This document shows, in pieces, positions 1 to 4,974 of a DNA stretch of 7,034 nt. The position numbers were made by a program, and so were the translations under genes. This stretch comes from DATBFX01 sp036558305 (lineage in GTDB: Bacteria > Chloroflexota > Chloroflexia > Thermomicrobiales > UBA6265): assembly GCA_036558305.1 (NCBI GenBank), contig DATBFX010000551.1:1-7034 (forward strand), written 5' to 3'. Below the pieces are notes generated by a model. It searched no databases, was not told where the DNA came from, and saw nothing but the letters and a program-made list of their open reading frames with translations. Position 1 is the stretch's first letter, and each line of letters opens with the position of its first letter.

Positions 1-255
1 AGCCGCCCCTCCATGGACCCGGCGCGTCGCCGCACCGAGCCGCCGCTGACCGGCGACCCGCCCAACCCGATCAATCCGCCCTCCGGCTGCCGCTTCCGCA
101 CCCGCTGCCCCTTCGCCACCCCCCTCTGCGCCGAACAGACCCCGCCCCTGCGCGAAATCGCCCCCCACCACTTCGCCGCCTGCCACTATGCCGAGTCATT
201 AGACGGACAGACGGACAGACGGACAGTCGAGCGAGTGCTGAGGACTGAGGACTGA
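1..255 (+). CDS. Oligopeptide/dipeptide ABC transporter ATP-binding protein, C-terminal fragment
   Basis: This is the 3' end of a gene that begins before the window; it is open in frame 1 from base 1 to the TGA at 253-255. The translation carries the C-terminal oligo_HPY region found in OppD/OppF and DppD/DppF ATPases: a DPARR segment, then NPINPPSGC and a four-cysteine pattern (GCRFRTRC, CPFATPLC, FAACHY; spacing C-x5-C-x6-C-x17-C). In this family the ATPase sits on the cytoplasmic side and powers peptide import; the C-terminal cysteines have been reported to hold an Fe-S cluster in a DppD structure. The nucleotide-binding motifs lie outside the window, so the exact subunit (D or F) cannot be told. 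The family domain normally ends near the CHYAE residues (about 195). The last roughly 19 codons, rich in D, R and T, are encoded by the tandem repeats that start at 201 and are probably an acquired tail. Confidence 0.88.
   Translation, partial: SRPSMDPARRRTEPPLTGDPPNPINPPSGCRFRTRCPFATPLCAEQTPPLREIAPHHFAACHYAESLDGQTDRRTVERVLRTED
201..226. repeat. Tandem array A, 8-bp unit AGACGGAC
   Basis: The array holds 3.25 uninterrupted copies of the octamer AGACGGAC. It lies inside the 3' end of the ABC ATPase reading frame. Read as ACGGACAG (203-226), it is the near-exact reverse complement of the last three units of the array at 303-350, with 22 of 24 positions matching. The two arrays could therefore form a long stem with a loop of about 100 nt. 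Confidence 0.9.
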
Positions 256-263
256 GGTCTGAG
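239..263. repeat. Tandem array B, 7-bp unit TGAGGAC
   Basis: The array holds about 3.5 copies of TGAGGAC, the third with one change (TGAGGTC). The stop codon of the upstream ABC ATPase (253-255) falls inside it, so the array supplies the end of that gene. Confidence 0.85.
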
Positions 264-271
264 TGTTCTGG

Positions 272-299
272 CGACTAACGACTGACGACTGACGACTCT
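272..299. repeat. Tandem array C1, 7-bp unit CGACTGA
   Basis: Four heptamers follow each other without gaps: CGACTAA, CGACTGA, CGACTGA, CGACTCT. The first five bases are constant and the last two vary. The same unit recurs at 359-386, on the other side of the octamer array. Confidence 0.85.
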
Positions 300-302
300 G
301 CT

Positions 303-350
303 CTGTCCGCCTGTCCGCCTGTCCGCCTGTCCGCCTGTCCGCCTGTCCGT
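303..350. repeat. Tandem array A', 8-bp unit CTGTCCGC
   Basis: There are six head-to-tail copies, five CTGTCCGC and a final CTGTCCGT. The unit is the reverse complement of the unit at 201-226 apart from one position. The array is therefore the opposite arm of a long imperfect inverted repeat. No coding sense is apparent. Confidence 0.92.
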
Positions 351-358
351 CACTCTAA

Positions 359-386
359 CGACGAACGACTCTCGACTGACGACTCA
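359..386. repeat. Tandem array C2, 7-bp unit CGACTNN
   Basis: There are four consecutive heptamers: CGACGAA, CGACTCT, CGACTGA, CGACTCA. This is a second, more diverged block of the unit seen at 272-299. With the other arrays it fills almost the whole intergenic stretch before the glycosyltransferase promoter. Confidence 0.8.
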
Positions 387-403
387 CCACGCCCCCGATT
401 CTT

Positions 404-412
404 TGCTATCAT
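404..412 (+). promoter_or_regulatory. Candidate extended -10 promoter for the glycosyltransferase
   Basis: TGCTATCAT matches an extended -10 box (TGn followed by TATCAT, close to TATAAT). No convincing -35 hexamer lies 16-18 bp upstream, which is tolerable for extended -10 promoters. Transcription would begin near 419, just before the two hairpins of the leader. Two other candidate promoters in this window have the same TGnTAnnnT form. Confidence 0.4.
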
Positions 413-422
413 TTTTGAAGTG

Positions 423-478
423 GCTTCGCCATTGATCGCGCTGGCGAAGCGCGATGCGCTCCGGAACGCGGAGCGCAT
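423..478 (+). promoter_or_regulatory. Structured leader with competing hairpins, possible attenuator
   Basis: Three perfect stems can be drawn. Stem 1 pairs 423-431 with 442-450 (9 bp). Stem 2 pairs 454-463 with 469-478 (10 bp, 5-nt loop) and is followed by TTTCTTG, giving a weak terminator look. An alternative stem pairs 435-441 with 449-455 (7 bp); it shares bases with stem 1 and with the foot of stem 2, so it excludes them. Such mutually exclusive folds suggest an attenuator, but no known riboswitch class is recognised. A dispersed repeat that merely landed here is also possible. Confidence 0.4.
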
Positions 479-561
479 TTCTTGCGGTCGGGGTGCTGGT
501 CGGAACGCCACGACCGACGCACGCGCGATGTTCCGCCCGCGGCGGGAAGGATGCAATCTCG

Positions 562-1878
562 GTGGAGCACTACGACTTCGCCGGACCATCTGTCTACGGA
601 TACGAGACGGATACGGTGCGGCGCGTGGCTTCAATCTCGGTCCATTCGTCGCCGCTCGCGACCCTTGGCGGCAAGGACGCAGGCGGAATGAACGTCTACG
701 TTCGCGAACTCGCCTGCCACACCGCCCGCCTCGGACTCCCCGTCGACGTCTTCTCCCGTCGCACCGACCCCGATGCCCCCGAAACCCTCGCGATCTGCCC
801 CGGCGTCAACCTCGTCAACATCGCCGCCGGTCCCGCCGCTCCTGTCGACAAGAACCGTCTGTTCGACTACCTGCCGGAATTCGCCGAAGAGATGGCGCTC
901 TATTCGCTTCGCCACGGCACCCGTTACGATGTCGTCCATGCCCACTACTGGCTCTCCGGTTGGGTCGCCCACTTGCTGAAGCGCTATTGGGAGACTCCGT
1001 TCGTCCAGATGTTCCACACAACCGCCCACATGAAAAACGCGGTCTCCCCGATGGGACAACGCGAAACGCCGCTACGCGAGCGAATCGAATCCCAGCTCGT
1101 CCGTCTAGCCGACAGTTTGATCGCCGCCAATCCAGACGAACGCGCCGATCTGATTTGGCGCCAAAGAACGCGAGCCGAAAAGATCTGCACCATCCCCCCC
1201 GGTGTCGACGTCGAGCTCTTCACGCCGCGAGATCGTGCGATCTGTCGCTTGACCCTCGGCATTCCCGCCGACGAACCGATCGTCCTTTTCGTCGGTCGAG
1301 TCGACCCGATCAAGGGGATCGATACGCTTCTCTGCACCGCGCTCGCGTTTGACCGGTTCGGCACGAAGGCGACCATCCTCTTCGTCGGCGGCGACCTCGA
1401 CGATGCCGGCGAGCCGGTCGGCCCGCTGAAGGGCGTGGTCGAGGAAGCATCCCGCCTCGGCGTGGCCTCTCGCTTCCGATTCGTCGGGTCGCAACCGCAA
1501 GACCGTTTGCCGCTCTACTACGGAGCCGCCGACGCCGTCGCGGTCCCCTCACGCTACGAATCGTTCGGTCTGGTCGCCGTCGAGGCGATGGCCTGCGGCC
1601 GGCCGGTCGTCGCCTCGCGCGTCGGCGGTCTGACGTTCACCGTCGAGGACGGCTGCACCGGTTACCTCGCGCCGGTTGGCGATTTTGGCTCATTTGCCGA
1701 CCACCTGGCCCGAATCCTGGGAGACTCCGCTTTGCGCGATCGTCTCGGCGCCAACGCCCACGAGAGCGCCCAGCGCTTCGGCTGGGCGTCGGTCGCGGAA
1801 TCGGTCCTCCACGTCTACGACCGCTTGTCGTCGGGCCATCGGGCAAACCTCTGTTGCCCGCAGGAGATTTTCGCTTAG
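562..1878 (+). CDS. GT4-family glycosyltransferase, MshA-like
   Basis: The predicted protein (438 residues from GTG 562) is a retaining GT-B enzyme that transfers a sugar from a nucleotide-sugar donor. It is presumably cytoplasmic, as no signal peptide or membrane segment is clear. The N-terminal acceptor domain has VASISVHSSPLA and the GGMNVYVREL loop (residues 41-50), with HAHYW at 126-130. The C-terminal donor domain has GRVDPIKG (R246 and K251, the diphosphate-binding pair of GT4) and the E-x7-E motif (E333, E341). These features match the D-inositol-3-phosphate glycosyltransferase (MshA) and sucrose-phosphate-synthase-like group; the true acceptor cannot be told. Start choice is uncertain. 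GTG 562 has GGGAAGGA at 544-551. GTG 616 gives the typical family N-terminus (RRVASISVH) but a poorer ribosome site. ATG 454 lies inside a hairpin stem and is unlikely. The gene looks monocistronic, with a convergent gene downstream. Confidence 0.87.
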   Translation: MEHYDFAGPSVYGYETDTVRRVASISVHSSPLATLGGKDAGGMNVYVRELACHTARLGLPVDVFSRRTDPDAPETLAICPGVNLVNIAAGPAAPVDKNRLFDYLPEFAEEMALYSLRHGTRYDVVHAHYWLSGWVAHLLKRYWETPFVQMFHTTAHMKNAVSPMGQRETPLRERIESQLVRLADSLIAANPDERADLIWRQRTRAEKICTIPPGVDVELFTPRDRAICRLTLGIPADEPIVLFVGRVDPIKGIDTLLCTALAFDRFGTKATILFVGGDLDDAGEPVGPLKGVVEEASRLGVASRFRFVGSQPQDRLPLYYGAADAVAVPSRYESFGLVAVEAMACGRPVVASRVGGLTFTVEDGCTGYLAPVGDFGSFADHLARILGDSALRDRLGANAHESAQRFGWASVAESVLHVYDRLSSGHRANLCCPQEIFA

Positions 1879-1910
1879 CGTGCGACAGCGAAAGCCTTGG
1901 ACGCGACCGC

Positions 1911-1992
1911 CGACGGAGAGGTCCTTCGCTCCGACAGGATGTTCAAAGAGGCGGCCCCCAATTGTACATCCTGAGCGAAGCGAAGGACCTCT
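1911..1992. repeat. Dispersed palindromic repeat, copy 1 (degenerate)
   Basis: The outer arms at 1917-1930 and 1979-1992 are a perfect 14-bp inverted repeat (AGAGGTCCTTCGCT and its complement). Inner arms at 1935-1946 and 1962-1973 match at 11 of 12 positions. Small differences between the arms break the stem in the middle. The 20 bases at 1911-1930 are identical to 5828-5847, the left end of the copy within thiE. This copy lies between the glycosyltransferase stop and the convergent aminotransferase and appears non-coding. It could form a hairpin at either gene's 3' end, but it lacks a T-tract. Confidence 0.85.
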
Positions 1993-2058
1993 TTCGGTTT
2001 CCGTAATCAGTAAGCGGGCCGTCTGCTCGTCTACGGGGTCTCAAATCTGTAAGGACGA

Positions 2059-2078
2059 GGAGGCGCTCGCGCGCCTCC
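2059..2078. terminator. Intergenic hairpin between convergent genes
   Basis: A perfect 8-bp GC-rich stem (GGAGGCGC at 2059-2066, GCGCCTCC at 2071-2078) has a TCGC loop. It sits about 30 bp past the stop of the minus-strand aminotransferase and about 180 bp past the plus-strand glycosyltransferase stop. That position suits a bidirectional 3' end, but neither strand shows a run of T after the stem, so intrinsic termination is only a guess. Confidence 0.35.
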
Positions 2079-2109
2079 ACTCCCCTCCGTGTTCCACCAT
2101 TCGGTTCGC

Positions 2110-3393
2110 CTACAACGAAGCCACCGCGTTCCGGAATATCCCCAGGAATTGGCGGACCTGCTCCTCGGTGACGACTAGCGGCGGTACGATCCGGATCGCC
2201 TGGTCGTAGGTACCGCAGTTGATCAAGAGGACGTGCTCCTCGTAGCACGCCTTGATGACCCGACCGACGGCGACCGGATTGGGCGAGCCGTCCGGTTGGA
2301 CGAACTCCGCCGCGACCATCAGCCCGAGACCGCGAACATCGCCGATCACCGGATGGTCGACCTGGATGCCGCGCAGACCGTCCATCAGGATCCGGCCCAT
2401 CTTCGCCGCGTTCTCGGGTAGGCGTTCGTCGCGCATGACTTCGAGGGTCGCCGCCGCCGCCGCGGTGCCGACCGCGTTGCCGCCGTAGGTCCCGCCGTGT
2501 GAACCCGGTGCCCACTTGTCCATGATCGCCCGGTCCGACACGACCGCGCTGACCGGCATCCCCGACGCGATCCCTTTGGCAACCGTGATGATGTCCGGCG
2601 TGACGTCGAAGTGCTCGAATCCCCACATCTTGCCCGTGCGGCCCATCCCGCTCTGGATCTCGTCCATGATCAACATGATGCCGTGCTTCGTGCAGAGCTC
2701 GCGCACCAGGTGGACCCAGCGTTTCGTCGGGAAGAGGTACCCCCCTTCACCGATCACCGTCTCCATCAGCACCGCCGCGACGTCGTCCGGCATCACCATC
2801 GTGTCGAAAAGGTGCTCCAACTCGGCGAAGTACCTGAGATCGGCGTCCTCCGCCGGTCCCTTGTAGGGGTTGCGGAAGAGGTAGGGGTACGGCGCGTAGT
2901 AGACGCCCGGCAAGAGCGGCTCGTAATGACCGCGCACCTTGGAACGCGAGGAAGTCACGCTCATCGCCGCGTGCGTTCGCCCGTGAAACGCACCGCGGAA
3001 GGCGATGAAGGCGGGGCGACCGGTGGCAACCTTGGCAAGCTTGAGGGCGCCCTCGACCGCTTCGGCGCCGCTGTTCGTCCAGAAGACCTGGTTGAGGTTC
3101 GGCGGCAGCGTTTCGGTCAGCAAGACAGCCGCGCGCATCATCGGCTCGTGGGCAAGGATGTTCTGCTGGGCGTGGATGATCTTGGCGGCTTGCTCCTGGA
3201 TCGCCTGCACGACGTGCGGATGGCAATGACCGGTGTTGACGACCGCGATCCCGGACGTAAAGTCCATGTATCGGGTGCCATCGACGTCCCAGACGTAAAT
3301 GCCCTCGGCGCGGTCGACGACCACCGGCGAGTACCGGCCAACGACGCGGGGGATAAGGTCCTTCGGATTGAGCGTCAGTTGCTGCACCACCAT
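2110..3393 (-). CDS. Class III PLP-dependent aminotransferase, 4-aminobutyrate transaminase type
   Basis: The full-length product (427 residues) is a fold-type I transaminase of subgroup III, expected to be cytosolic and to move an amino group from an omega-amine such as GABA to 2-oxoglutarate. Motifs in order: TSGIAVVNTGHCHP (46-59), the phosphate-binding NSGAEA (107-112), AFHGRT (135-140), E211 in METVIGEGG, MDEIQSGMGRTG (243-254) with cofactor-pairing D244, K273 in VAKG as the Schiff-base lysine, GGTYGGN (300-306), and R401 in RIVPP. E211 and R401 correspond to the glutamate-arginine pair typical of GABA transaminase. Acetylornithine, putrescine or 5-aminovalerate activity remains possible. 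The ATG has GAGGAG (plus-strand 3399-3404) 5 nt upstream. The gene lies 78 bp behind the small unidentified gene on the same strand and is probably cotranscribed with it. Confidence 0.9.
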   Translation of the reverse strand: MVVQQLTLNPKDLIPRVVGRYSPVVVDRAEGIYVWDVDGTRYMDFTSGIAVVNTGHCHPHVVQAIQEQAAKIIHAQQNILAHEPMMRAAVLLTETLPPNLNQVFWTNSGAEAVEGALKLAKVATGRPAFIAFRGAFHGRTHAAMSVTSSRSKVRGHYEPLLPGVYYAPYPYLFRNPYKGPAEDADLRYFAELEHLFDTMVMPDDVAAVLMETVIGEGGYLFPTKRWVHLVRELCTKHGIMLIMDEIQSGMGRTGKMWGFEHFDVTPDIITVAKGIASGMPVSAVVSDRAIMDKWAPGSHGGTYGGNAVGTAAAAATLEVMRDERLPENAAKMGRILMDGLRGIQVDHPVIGDVRGLGLMVAAEFVQPDGSPNPVAVGRVIKACYEEHVLLINCGTYDQAIRIVPPLVVTEEQVRQFLGIFRNAVASL

Positions 3394-3416
3394 CGTCGCT
3401 CCTCGCTCGAGAGACA

Positions 3417-3435
3417 GCCGGCGCCTTCCGCCGGC
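3417..3435 (-). other. Hairpin between the small protein and aminotransferase genes
   Basis: A perfect 7-bp stem (GCCGGCG at 3417-3423, CGCCGGC at 3429-3435) has a 5-nt loop. It lies in the 78-bp spacer, just upstream of the aminotransferase ribosome site at 3399-3404. No T-tract follows on the minus strand, so it may be an mRNA processing or stability element rather than a terminator. It may also simply reflect high GC. Confidence 0.3.
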
Positions 3436-3471
3436 CCAAGCTAACCGCTTCTCTACCTCCGCGCCGCGGCA

Positions 3472-3834
3472 CTAACTCGACTGGGCCGTCTTCTTTTCGC
3501 GCTCGCGGAGTTCCTTGTAGTACTTCTTGGTCTTCGGAACCGGTTTCGCCTCTTCCGCAGCTTCGGCGGCTTTGCGATCGCGCACCGCCGCTGCTGCCAC
3601 GTCCAACTCTTCTTCGAGACCGACTAAGTCGTTGTAGACGCGCACATTCGCGTTGGCGGCCGGTGTGCGCGCCAGCATCCTGACCAGTTGCAACAGCGAG
3701 TTGCTCGACGCCGACGAGGCCGCGGGGAGCGCAGCCCGCCGCATGATCTGGTCGACCGCCGCGATCGTCGCCGGGTCGGCGTTTCGTTCGATCAGCCGTT
3801 CGCGGATCGTCCGGAGTCCGTCCAAAACGTTCAT
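3472..3834 (-). CDS. Unidentified 120-residue helical protein with a lysine-rich tail
   Basis: I do not recognise a family. The start is the ATG at 3832-3834, with AAGGAGA (plus-strand 3842-3848) about 7 nt upstream. A frame extension further upstream would run through the promoter and the TPP aptamer and is rejected. The sequence begins MNVLDGLRTIRERLIERN. It has no signal peptide and no membrane segment, and looks largely helical. A serine/alanine stretch lies near residues 36-45 (LPAASSASSN). An acidic and alanine-rich helix lies near 73-96 (EEELDVAAAAVRDRKAAEAAEEA), and a basic tail near 101-116 includes KTKKYYKELREREKK. The acidic then basic composition suggests a soluble binding or scaffold role, but no function can be assigned. 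It is the first gene of a probable two-gene unit with the aminotransferase. Confidence 0.75.
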   Translation of the reverse strand: MNVLDGLRTIRERLIERNADPATIAAVDQIMRRAALPAASSASSNSLLQLVRMLARTPAANANVRVYNDLVGLEEELDVAAAAVRDRKAAEAAEEAKPVPKTKKYYKELREREKKTAQSS

Positions 3835-3893
3835 CGTGCTTCTCCTTCGACTCCTCGATCCGACCGGGGTTGCGGGGCGCGACCTGCCGCCTG

Positions 3894-3902
3894 AGTATAG
3901 CA
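3894..3902 (-). promoter_or_regulatory. Candidate extended -10 promoter for the minus-strand gene pair
   Basis: Read on the minus strand the bases are TGCTATACT, a TGn extension plus TATACT, one base from the consensus -10. No -35 hexamer stands out. The transcript would start near 3887, about 50 nt before the small gene's ATG. It is back to back with the thiamine promoter, with the two -10 boxes about 35 bp apart. Confidence 0.5.
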
Positions 3903-3935
3903 TCGGCGCCTTTGCCCCCCGGTCCGGGCCGGTCG

Positions 3936-3944
3936 TGGTACCAT
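3936..3944 (+). promoter_or_regulatory. Candidate extended -10 promoter for the thiamine operon
   Basis: TGGTACCAT has the TGn extension followed by TACCAT. It would start transcription near 3951, a few bases before the first paired base of the TPP aptamer (3956), which is where a riboswitch promoter should be. The -35 region is not convincing (TTGCCC at 3912 is too far away). Confidence 0.4.
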
Positions 3945-3955
3945 TTCCGCAGTAA

Positions 3956-4049
3956 GTTGCCAGGGGTGCGCGGCGCGCTGAGAGTGTGGCCAACGCGGTC
4001 ACCAACCCTCCGAACCTGATCCGGGTCATACCGGCGAAGGGACGGCAAC
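3956..4049 (+). ncRNA. TPP riboswitch aptamer (THI element)
   Basis: The aptamer binds thiamine pyrophosphate in the nascent mRNA and controls the downstream thiamine genes. P1 is visible as GTTGCC (3956-3961) pairing with GGCAAC (4044-4049). The conserved CTGAGAG lies at 3978-3984 and would bind the pyrimidine ring. The second conserved arm, GAACCTGATCCGGGT and then ATACCGGCGAAGGGA, lies at 4012-4042 and would bind the pyrophosphate. The order, spacing and sequence match the THI box closely. It sits directly upstream of thiD and behind a candidate promoter, and is followed by an intrinsic terminator, so control by transcription termination is likely. Confidence 0.96.
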
Positions 4050-4074
4050 GACCCAAAGCGATGGGTCAGCAGTG

Positions 4075-4109
4075 CGCCGACGGCAGTGGCCGTCGGCGTT
4101 GTTCGTTTC
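4075..4109 (+). terminator. Intrinsic terminator of the TPP riboswitch expression platform
   Basis: A perfect 10-bp stem (4075-4084 with 4089-4098) with an AGTG loop is followed by TTGTTCGTTT. It lies 26 nt after aptamer P1 and before the thiD ribosome site. The P1 3' strand contains GACGGC (4041-4046), the same hexamer as the terminator's left arm. When TPP is absent this free strand could pair with 4089-4094 and prevent the terminator. That antiterminator is inference. A small GACCC/GGGTC hairpin (4050-4054 with 4063-4067) lies between the two elements. Confidence 0.8.
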
Positions 4110-4122
4110 ATGGGGACCCGTC

Positions 4123-4974
4123 ATGGTTTCGTCTTCCCCGCTCTGGTTGGGCCCGCTGCCGAAAGCCCTCACCGTCGCCGGTTCGGATTCCGGTGCGGGC
4201 GCCGGTATCCAGGCCGACCTCAAAACGTTCGCCGCCCTCGGCGTCTACGGCACCTCGGCCCTGACCGCCGTCACCGCCCAAAACACCCAGGAAGTCGTCG
4301 CCATCGCCGAGGTGCCGGAAGAGGTCGTCGCCGCCCAGATCGACGCCGTTCTGGAGGACATCGGCGCCGATGCCGCCAAAACCGGTATGCTCTCCAGCGC
4401 CCCGATCATCGCCACCGTCGCCGACCGCCTCGAAGCCTGGGGCGTGACGAACCTCGTCGTCGATCCGGTCATGGTCGCCAAGAGCGGCGACCGCCTCCTC
4501 CAGATCGACGCCATCGACGAGCTTCGGTCTACGCTCCTCCCGCTCGCCCTCGTCGTGACCCCGAATTTGCCCGAAGCCGAAGTCCTCTCCGGTTTGACAA
4601 TCCAGACCGAAGACGACGCTCGGCGGGCCGCCGGCGCGATCGCCGGCTTGGGACCGCGTTACGTCGTCGTCAAAGGCGGTCATCGCCGCGACGCACCGAT
4701 CGACGTCGTCTACGACGGCCGTGATTATGTCGACCTCCCCGCCGATCGGATCGAGACACCCAACACCCACGGCACCGGCTGCACCTTCTCGGCGGCGATT
4801 GCCGCCCACCTCGCGCTCGGTGCGGCGCCGTTGGAGGCAATCGCCGCCGCAAAGGAGTACGTCACCGCCGCGCTCCGCGCGAGCTATCGCGTCGGCAACG
4901 GCCACTCGCCGGTCAACCACTTCCACGCCGTTCGCGCCGTCGAGGCACCGCTCGTGACCAAGGAGGAACGTTAG
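4123..4974 (+). CDS. thiD: Hydroxymethylpyrimidine/phosphomethylpyrimidine kinase
   Basis: ThiD phosphorylates HMP to HMP-P and HMP-P to HMP-PP, the pyrimidine half used by ThiE; it is a cytosolic ribokinase-fold enzyme. The product is 283 residues, slightly above the usual 260-270. Motifs are LTVAGSDSGAGAGIQADLKTF from about residue 16, DPVMVAKSG (114-122), VVKGGH (about 184-189) and NTHGTGCTF with G217-T-G-C220, the anion-hole and catalytic region. The ATG at 4123 is preferred because GGGGA (4112-4116) precedes it and the family N-terminus follows. A GTG at 4072 would start inside the riboswitch terminator. It is the first gene of the operon, and its stop (4972-4974) abuts the thiG ATG. Confidence 0.95.
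   Translation: MVSSSPLWLGPLPKALTVAGSDSGAGAGIQADLKTFAALGVYGTSALTAVTAQNTQEVVAIAEVPEEVVAAQIDAVLEDIGADAAKTGMLSSAPIIATVADRLEAWGVTNLVVDPVMVAKSGDRLLQIDAIDELRSTLLPLALVVTPNLPEAEVLSGLTIQTEDDARRAAGAIAGLGPRYVVVKGGHRRDAPIDVVYDGRDYVDLPADRIETPNTHGTGCTFSAAIAAHLALGAAPLEAIAAAKEYVTAALRASYRVGNGHSPVNHFHAVRAVEAPLVTKEER

Noticed and set aside
201..386. A CRISPR array
   Set aside because: The units are 7-8 bp, directly abutting and without unique spacers, so this is tandem repetition and not CRISPR.
420..1352. A 310-residue plus-strand open frame overlapping the glycosyltransferase
   Set aside because: Its product is arginine- and proline-rich with no family motif; it is an out-of-frame shadow of the GT4 gene, whose motifs are all in the other frame.
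2611..3444. A 277-residue plus-strand open frame across the aminotransferase
   Set aside because: It is antisense to a gene with complete class III motifs and has low-complexity R/H/D content typical of high-GC antisense frames.
3835..4056. An N-terminal extension of the 120-residue minus-strand gene
   Set aside because: It would be read through the antisense of the TPP aptamer and the divergent promoters, while a good ribosome site directly precedes the ATG at 3832-3834.
2747..4111. A 454-residue minus-strand open frame running across both minus-strand genes and the riboswitch
   Set aside because: It crosses the TPP aptamer, the promoters and two well-supported genes in another frame, and its composition is non-protein-like.
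4072..4122. GTG 4072 as the thiD start
   Set aside because: It lies at the base of the riboswitch terminator hairpin and has no ribosome site; ATG 4123 has GGGGA upstream and gives the family N-terminus.
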